From Enterobacteriaceae bacterium UBA5654 (GTDB lineage Bacteria; Pseudomonadota; Gammaproteobacteria; Enterobacterales; Enterobacteriaceae): a stretch of DNA of 64,000 nt. The position numbers were made by a program, and so were the translations under genes. Location of the stretch: assembly GCA_002421005.1 (NCBI GenBank), contig DIJC01000001.1:1-64000 (forward strand). The letters are read 5' to 3'. The notes beneath the pieces were generated by a model. That model did not search any database. It saw only the letters and a list, made by a program, of their open reading frames with translations, and was not told the DNA's origin. Positions 59,413-64,000 of this stretch are shown here, piece after piece (the stretch's first letter is position 1; the number at the start of each line of letters is the position of its first letter).

Positions 59413-60176
59413 GTCAGCCATTATTATCCGTGAACGGCCTGATGATGCGCTTTGGCGGCCTGCTGGCGGTCAATAACGTCAATCTGGAACTGCATCCCCG
59501 GGAGATTGTTTCCTTAATTGGCCCCAACGGCGCGGGGAAAACCACCGTTTTCAACTGCCTGACCGGTTTCTATAAACCGACCGGCGGCACCATTATGCTG
59601 CGCGACCAGCATCTTGAAGGGCTGCCGGGCCAGCAAATCGCGCGAATGGGCGTGGTGCGTACTTTCCAGCACGTGCGCCTGTTCCGTGAAATGACGGTGA
59701 TTGAAAACCTGCTGGTGGCGCAGCATCAGCAACTGAAAAGCGGGGTCTTCTCCGGCCTGCTGAAAACGCCGTCCTTCCGCCGCGCGCAGAGCGAAGCGCT
59801 GGACCGCGCCGCCACCTGGCTGGAGCGCATCGGTTTGTTAGCGCACGCTAACCGTCAGGCCAGCAACCTGGCCTACGGCGACCAGCGTCGCCTCGAGATC
59901 GCCCGCTGCATGGTGACGCAGCCGGAGATCCTGATGCTTGATGAACCTGCTGCGGGGCTTAACCCGAAAGAAACTAAAGAGCTGGACGAGCTGATTGCCG
60001 AGCTGCGCAACCATCACAACACCACTATCCTGCTGATTGAGCACGATATGAAGCTGGTGATGGGCATCTCGGATCGCATCTACGTGGTCAATCAGGGGAC
60101 GCCGCTGGCGAACGGCACGCCGGAACAAATTCGCAATAACCCGGATGTGATCCGCGCGTATCTCGGTGAGGCATAA
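59409..60176 (+). CDS. livG: Branched-chain amino acid ABC transporter ATP-binding protein LivG
   Basis: A 255-residue ATPase. Walker A is GPNGAGKTTVFNC near residue 38, the signature-equivalent LAYGDQRRLEI near 155 and Walker B ILMLDEPAAGLNPKE near 173. The Tyr in place of Ser/Gly in LxYG is typical of LivG. It is followed by livF after one base. Confidence 0.95.
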   Translation: MSQPLLSVNGLMMRFGGLLAVNNVNLELHPREIVSLIGPNGAGKTTVFNCLTGFYKPTGGTIMLRDQHLEGLPGQQIARMGVVRTFQHVRLFREMTVIENLLVAQHQQLKSGVFSGLLKTPSFRRAQSEALDRAATWLERIGLLAHANRQASNLAYGDQRRLEIARCMVTQPEILMLDEPAAGLNPKETKELDELIAELRNHHNTTILLIEHDMKLVMGISDRIYVVNQGTPLANGTPEQIRNNPDVIRAYLGEA

Positions 60177-60177
60177 G

Positions 60178-60891
60178 ATGGAAAAAACGATGTTATCTTT
60201 CGACAAAGTGAGCGCCCACTACGGGAAGATCCAGGCGCTGCACGACGTCAGCCTGACCATTCATCAGGGGGAAATCGTCACCCTGATCGGCGCGAACGGC
60301 GCGGGGAAAACCACGTTGCTTGGCACTCTGTGCGGCGATCCGCGCGCCACCAGCGGGCGGATTGTGTTTGACGGTAAAGACATTACCGACTGGCAGACCG
60401 CGAAAATCATGCGCGAAGCGGTGGCGATTGTCCCGGAAGGGCGTCGCGTTTTCTCCCGCATGACGGTTGAAGAGAACCTGGCGATGGGCGGCTTTTTCGC
60501 CGACCGCGACCAGTTTCAGACCCGTATCAAATGGGTGTATGAACTCTTCCCGCGTCTGCACGAACGCCGCATCCAGCGGGCGGGGACGATGTCCGGCGGT
60601 GAGCAGCAGATGCTGGCGATTGGCCGCGCGCTGATGAGCCAGCCGCGTCTGTTGCTGCTGGACGAACCCTCGCTGGGCCTCGCGCCGATCATCATCCAGC
60701 AGATTTTCGATACTATCGAGCAGTTGCGTGAGCAGGGCATGACCATTTTCCTGGTCGAGCAGAACGCTAACCAGGCGCTGAAGCTCGCGGATCGCGGCTA
60801 CGTGCTGGAGAATGGTCACGTGGTGCTGGAAGACACCGGCGATGCGCTGCTGGCGAACGAAGCGGTGCGCAGCGCTTATCTGGGTGGCTAG
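60178..60891 (+). CDS. livF: Branched-chain amino acid ABC transporter ATP-binding protein LivF
   Basis: A 237-residue ATPase. Walker A is GANGAGKTTLLGT near residue 38, the signature MSGGEQQMLAIGR near 138 and Walker B LLLLDEPSLGLAP near 158. The start at 60178 lies one base after the livG stop; an upstream in-frame ATG is inside livG. It closes the livKHMGF operon. Confidence 0.95.
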   Translation: MEKTMLSFDKVSAHYGKIQALHDVSLTIHQGEIVTLIGANGAGKTTLLGTLCGDPRATSGRIVFDGKDITDWQTAKIMREAVAIVPEGRRVFSRMTVEENLAMGGFFADRDQFQTRIKWVYELFPRLHERRIQRAGTMSGGEQQMLAIGRALMSQPRLLLLDEPSLGLAPIIIQQIFDTIEQLREQGMTIFLVEQNANQALKLADRGYVLENGHVVLEDTGDALLANEAVRSAYLGG

Positions 60892-60898
60892 TACGGCA

Positions 60899-60966
60899 AA
60901 AGGCCCGGTGCGCGATGCGTGCCGGGCCTGCTGAAGCAGAAAAGGGGGCGCCAGCCCCCGTTTTTT
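60899..60966. terminator. Tandem hairpins ending livF and the DUF1996 gene
   Basis: First hairpin AGGCCCGG / CCGGGCCT (60901-60928). Second, GGGGGC / GCCCCC (60944-60959), is followed by G and six T, making a strong terminator of livKHMGF. On the minus strand the first hairpin could stop the convergent DUF1996 transcript, whose gene ends at 60965. Confidence 0.85.
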
Positions 60967-62380
60967 ATGGCTGCGGTGTTTCGCGCGTCCCCTCCGTCAG
61001 CAGCAACGGCGGCACTTTGCCCGTCGCGCTGTCAAAGACAAACTCGCGTCCCTGGCGCTCGCCGCCAATATAGAATGACACTTCTTTGTTGCCTGCGGCG
61101 GCCTGCTGGCGCACGTAGCTGTCCACGTCAAAATAGAGATCGTCCTCTTTATTGCCATGGCGTAGCGTTGCCACCGAGGTGTAGGTCATTGCCGGACGAT
61201 GATCCCAGTTGACGCTGCTGGCCTTCCAGCTGTTGTCAGCCGCATAAATGTGGAGGATACGGGCGGCCGAATCAGTCGTGTTTTTACCGTGCAGGCGCAC
61301 CATGTATTTAAACAGGGCAGCGTCTTCCGGCGGCAGGTTAGAAGGCAGCGCCGGGATAGTGAATTTCAGCAGCGCCATCTTTTGCGGATGTACCTCGCGG
61401 CCTGCGCCGGTCCAGTCATCGACAATATGCATCTGCGGGTCCTGAGCGTGGATCGCCGCCGGAGCGCGGCTGTCAACGTAGCTGCTCTCGCTGACGGCGC
61501 TCATGCTGAACGGCACTTTCAGTCCGCACTGGATGCCCCGGTTCAGGCAGTGCTCAGTCATAAAGCGCGCGCCGTCTACGGTCCAGCCATTCATGAAATC
61601 GCCGTGCGCGGTGTAGAGATTGCCCCATTTTTCCATGGTATGACCGTGGTGCATTTCTGGATCCATCGACAGCCCAACTTTGCTGGTATCCAGCTCCTTC
61701 ATGCCCGGCAGAACCCAGACGGCGTTAAGGTTAACGGTCGGCAGTTTCACCGGGAAGTCCTTCGGACAGGCGTTATTCACCGCGTAGGTGGCGTTTGGCT
61801 TGCCCACCGCCGGGCGCAGGTTTTTGCCATCCCAGCAGTTCGGGAAGCGCATACCGATGTTGAACTGTACCGGACCGCCCGGCGAGCGTGGCGTACACAC
61901 CCGCCCGATTTTGTTGAAATAACCCGGCTGGCCCGCACAGAGGAAGTTGATATTTTTTGGCGGCTTGCTGCCGTGGTGGTCCCCGGCCAGCAGTTCCAGT
62001 CCCGGCGGGAAAGGCTGCACCGGATGAGCGGCAACGTCGTCCGCCTGGTAGTACGTTTTCTGATAGGACGGCTTCAGAAGCTCGCCGGTCTCCAGACGCA
62101 GCGACGGCACCCAGTAGGCGGAAGCATCGGATTTGTTGTCACAGGTCGTCTGTGGATGCGCCAGCAGCGCGTTGTAATTAGAAAACGCATCCACGCTGGT
62201 GTTGCCGAAGAAGTCGTGCAACATCGCCATGCCCGGCATTCCGTGCATCATGATGGCGTCATCCCCGGCAGTGTGGTGGTAGCTACAAACCACATTGCTT
62301 TGCCCTTCTGCAGCGTGCGCGCTGGCAATGCCAGTGCCTGATAACACGCTGATAACGATAAGTTTGCGTAAAATTGTCAT
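60965..62380 (-). CDS. Secreted DUF1996 domain protein
   Basis: A 471-residue exported protein. The signal peptide MTILRKLIVISVLSGTGIASAHA (shown by its ends, cleavage near residue 23 after AHA) precedes a DUF1996 domain (about residues 30-290), with motifs GDHHG near 130, NCWDGKNL near 180 and a His-rich PEMHHGHTMEKWG near 245 that could bind metal. A C-terminal beta-rich region (about 300-470) resembles a DNRLRE/CBM96-type domain (YIGGERQGREFVFDSA). There are several Cys pairs, fitting an oxidised compartment. DUF1996 is mainly known from fungi and actinobacteria and has no proven function. Ribosome site AGGAG is excellent. It is convergent with livF and divergent from ugpB. Confidence 0.75.
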   Translation of the reverse strand: MTILRKLIVISVLSGTGIASAHAAEGQSNVVCSYHHTAGDDAIMMHGMPGMAMLHDFFGNTSVDAFSNYNALLAHPQTTCDNKSDASAYWVPSLRLETGELLKPSYQKTYYQADDVAAHPVQPFPPGLELLAGDHHGSKPPKNINFLCAGQPGYFNKIGRVCTPRSPGGPVQFNIGMRFPNCWDGKNLRPAVGKPNATYAVNNACPKDFPVKLPTVNLNAVWVLPGMKELDTSKVGLSMDPEMHHGHTMEKWGNLYTAHGDFMNGWTVDGARFMTEHCLNRGIQCGLKVPFSMSAVSESSYVDSRAPAAIHAQDPQMHIVDDWTGAGREVHPQKMALLKFTIPALPSNLPPEDAALFKYMVRLHGKNTTDSAARILHIYAADNSWKASSVNWDHRPAMTYTSVATLRHGNKEDDLYFDVDSYVRQQAAAGNKEVSFYIGGERQGREFVFDSATGKVPPLLLTEGTRETPQP

Positions 62381-62582
62381 GATAATCTCCTGGTTAGTTA
62401 CGTCATCAATAGCACGGACAAACCGGAGGGCTGACATCACAACTTATCATCAATGGTCATTTTTCCCCGTTGAGATGCGTTATCTCGCCAGGTTCCGGGA
62501 TTGGCGGACGGAATGGGAAAAATTATCCGCACCGGGAGTCGTCATCTGTCCATCACCCTTTCGCCATCTCGTTGACGCCTGG

Positions 62583-62634
62583 CCGTCATCTCTCTGTAAT
62601 CAAAAAGTTATTTTTCTGTCATTCGAGCATGTCA
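62583..62634 (+). promoter_or_regulatory. Pho boxes upstream of ugpB
   Basis: CTGTAAT (62594) and CTGTCAT (62616) are spaced by 22 bases, two PhoB periods of 11. The intermediate and flanking 7-mers CGTCATC (62583), AAGTTAT (62605) and GCATGTC (62627) fall on the same 11-base period with weaker match. ugpBAECQ is a known PhoB-dependent operon, which supports the reading. Confidence 0.75.
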
Positions 62635-62695
62635 TGTTACCTCGCGAGCATAAAACGCGTGATATCGCGCCTCCGGCACAATAAGAGAGATGACA

Positions 62696-64000
62696 ATGAC
62701 ATCGTTACGACACACAGCTTTGGGTCTGGCAATGGGACTGGCTTTTGCGGGCAACGCGATGGCCGTGACTACGATTCCGTTCTGGCACTCTATGGAAGGA
62801 GAACTGGGTAAAGAAGTTGACTCCCTGGCGCAACGTTTCAACGAGACGCACCCGGATTACAAAATTGTGCCGGTGTACAAAGGTAACTACGAGCAGAGCC
62901 TGAGCGCGGGTATTGCCGCGTTCCGCACCGGTAACGCCCCGGCGCTGTTACAGGTGTATGAAGTGGGCACCGCCACCATGATGGCGTCTAAAGCGATCAA
63001 ACCGGTGTTCGAAGTGTTCAAAGATGCGGGCATTACCTTCGATGAATCGCAGTTCGTGCCGACGGTTTCCGGTTACTACACCGACGCTAAAACCGGGCAT
63101 CTGCTGTCCCAGCCGTTTAACAGTTCAACGCCCGTCCTGTACTACAACAAGGACGCCTTCAAAAAGGCGGGCTTAGATCCTGAGCAGCCGCCGAAAACCT
63201 GGCAGGATCTGGCGGCGTATACCGCGAAGCTGAAAGCCGCCGGGATGAAGTGTGGCTACGCCAGCGGCTGGCAGGGCTGGATCCAGATTGAAAACTTCAG
63301 CGCCTGGCACGGCCTGCCGGTGGCGACCAAAAACAACGGTTTTGACGGCGCTGATGCGGTGCTGGAGTTCAATAAACCGGAGCAGGTCAAACATATCGCG
63401 CTGTTGCAGGAGCTGAATAAAAAAGGGGATTTCAGCTACTTCGGGCGTAAAGACGAATCGACCGAGAAGTTTTATAACGGCGACTGCGCGATCACCACGG
63501 CTTCTTCCGGCTCGCTGGCGGATATCCGTCATTACGCCAAATTCAACTACGGCGTGGGCATGATGCCGTACGACGCCGATGTGAAAGGCGCACCGCAGAA
63601 CGCCATTATCGGCGGGGCGAGCCTGTGGGTGATGCAGGGCAAAGATCAGGGCACTTACAAAGGCGTGGCCGAGTTCCTCGATTTCCTGGCGAAGCCGGAA
63701 AACGCCGCCGAGTGGCACCAGAAAACGGGCTATCTGCCGATCACTAAAGCCGCGTATGACCTGACCCGCCAGCAGGGGTTTTATGACAAGAATCCGGGCG
63801 CGGATATCGCCACTCGCCAGATGCTGAACAAACCGCCGTTGCCGTTCACCAAAGGGCTGCGTCTGGGCAATATGCCGCAGATCCGCACCATCGTGGATGA
63901 AGAGCTGGAAAGCGTGTGGACCGGCAAGAAAACGCCACAGCAGGCGCTGGATTCGGCGGTTGAACGCGGGAATCAGCTGCTGCGCCGTTTTGAGCAGGCG
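62696..64000 (+). CDS. ugpB: Glycerol-3-phosphate-binding periplasmic protein UgpB (3' end outside window)
   Basis: Solute-binding protein of the UgpABCE importer for sn-glycerol 3-phosphate and glycerophosphodiesters. Translation from 62696 gives MTSLRHTALGLAMGLAFAG, a signal peptide cleaved after NAMA, and the mature start VTTIPFWHSMEGELGKEVD as in E. coli. 435 codons are present and the frame is open to the last base (...RRFEQA). E. coli UgpB has 438 residues, so only a few codons are cut off. The ATG at 62690 is too near the GAGAG ribosome site to be preferred. It is divergent from the DUF1996 gene. Confidence 0.96.
   Translation, partial: MTSLRHTALGLAMGLAFAGNAMAVTTIPFWHSMEGELGKEVDSLAQRFNETHPDYKIVPVYKGNYEQSLSAGIAAFRTGNAPALLQVYEVGTATMMASKAIKPVFEVFKDAGITFDESQFVPTVSGYYTDAKTGHLLSQPFNSSTPVLYYNKDAFKKAGLDPEQPPKTWQDLAAYTAKLKAAGMKCGYASGWQGWIQIENFSAWHGLPVATKNNGFDGADAVLEFNKPEQVKHIALLQELNKKGDFSYFGRKDESTEKFYNGDCAITTASSGSLADIRHYAKFNYGVGMMPYDADVKGAPQNAIIGGASLWVMQGKDQGTYKGVAEFLDFLAKPENAAEWHQKTGYLPITKAAYDLTRQQGFYDKNPGADIATRQMLNKPPLPFTKGLRLGNMPQIRTIVDEELESVWTGKKTPQQALDSAVERGNQLLRRFEQA

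Overview
The window is a chromosomal segment of an Enterobacteriaceae bacterium. Most of it follows the Escherichia coli K-12 gene order from kdgK to ugpB, with protein lengths and motifs that match those families closely. G+C looks to be in the mid-50s by eye. The set of genes gained and lost against K-12 (no acid-fitness island between gor and treF, no dtpB, acpT or yhhM, and a STY4199-type HEPN gene beside treF) fits an Enterobacter/Klebsiella/Kosakonia-like genus better than Escherichia. I cannot name the species. I found no tRNA, rRNA, insertion sequence, prophage or CRISPR array.

Layout. 1-9162: kdgK, then the motility phosphodiesterase pdeH (clear sigma-28 promoter), yhjG (AsmA family), yhjE (MFS), yhjD, yhjC (LysR) and yhjB (LuxR type). 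9159-11410: a two-gene accessory module, a GH24 lysozyme-like protein that has lost two catalytic residues and a HEPN-type membrane protein. 11407-19292: treF, gor, rlmJ, a 151-residue membrane-anchored protein of unknown function, prlC (sigma-32 promoter) and rsmJ. 19293-26790: a gained polyol/hexitol phosphotransferase locus of nine genes in two converging operons. 27045-32085: uspA, uspB, pitA, yhiN and an orphan short-chain dehydrogenase. 32249-37626: nikABCDE-nikR with a NikR operator and a possible FNR box. 37685-45649: yhhT, yhhS, dcrB, yhhQ, tusA, zntA (ZntR operator), yhhN, yhhL and rsmD. 45911-50229: ftsYEX and rpoH (sigma-E promoter). 50383-64000: a PuuE-like GABA aminotransferase, livJ, an acetyltransferase, a Fic protein with an inverted repeat over its start, panZ, livKHMGF, a secreted DUF1996 protein, and ugpB, which runs off the end of the window.

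How the genes work together. Much of the window is conserved uptake and stress physiology: branched-chain amino acids (liv), nickel (nik), phosphate and glycerol-3-phosphate (pitA, ugpB), zinc export (zntA), glutathione reduction (gor), trehalose (treF), membrane protein targeting and division (ftsYEX) and the heat-shock response (rpoH acting on prlC). Accessory genes sit singly or in small blocks at the joints between conserved operons. The most informative block is the PTS locus. Its putative operators, one copy upstream of the plus-strand operon and an inverted pair upstream of the minus-strand operon, suggest that one DeoR-family repressor controls both halves. The gene content predicts entry of an alditol as its phosphate, oxidation by one or both of two dehydrogenases, and conversion of the ketose phosphate to a central intermediate by an epimerase-like and an isomerase-like enzyme. 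The substrate is not evident from sequence.
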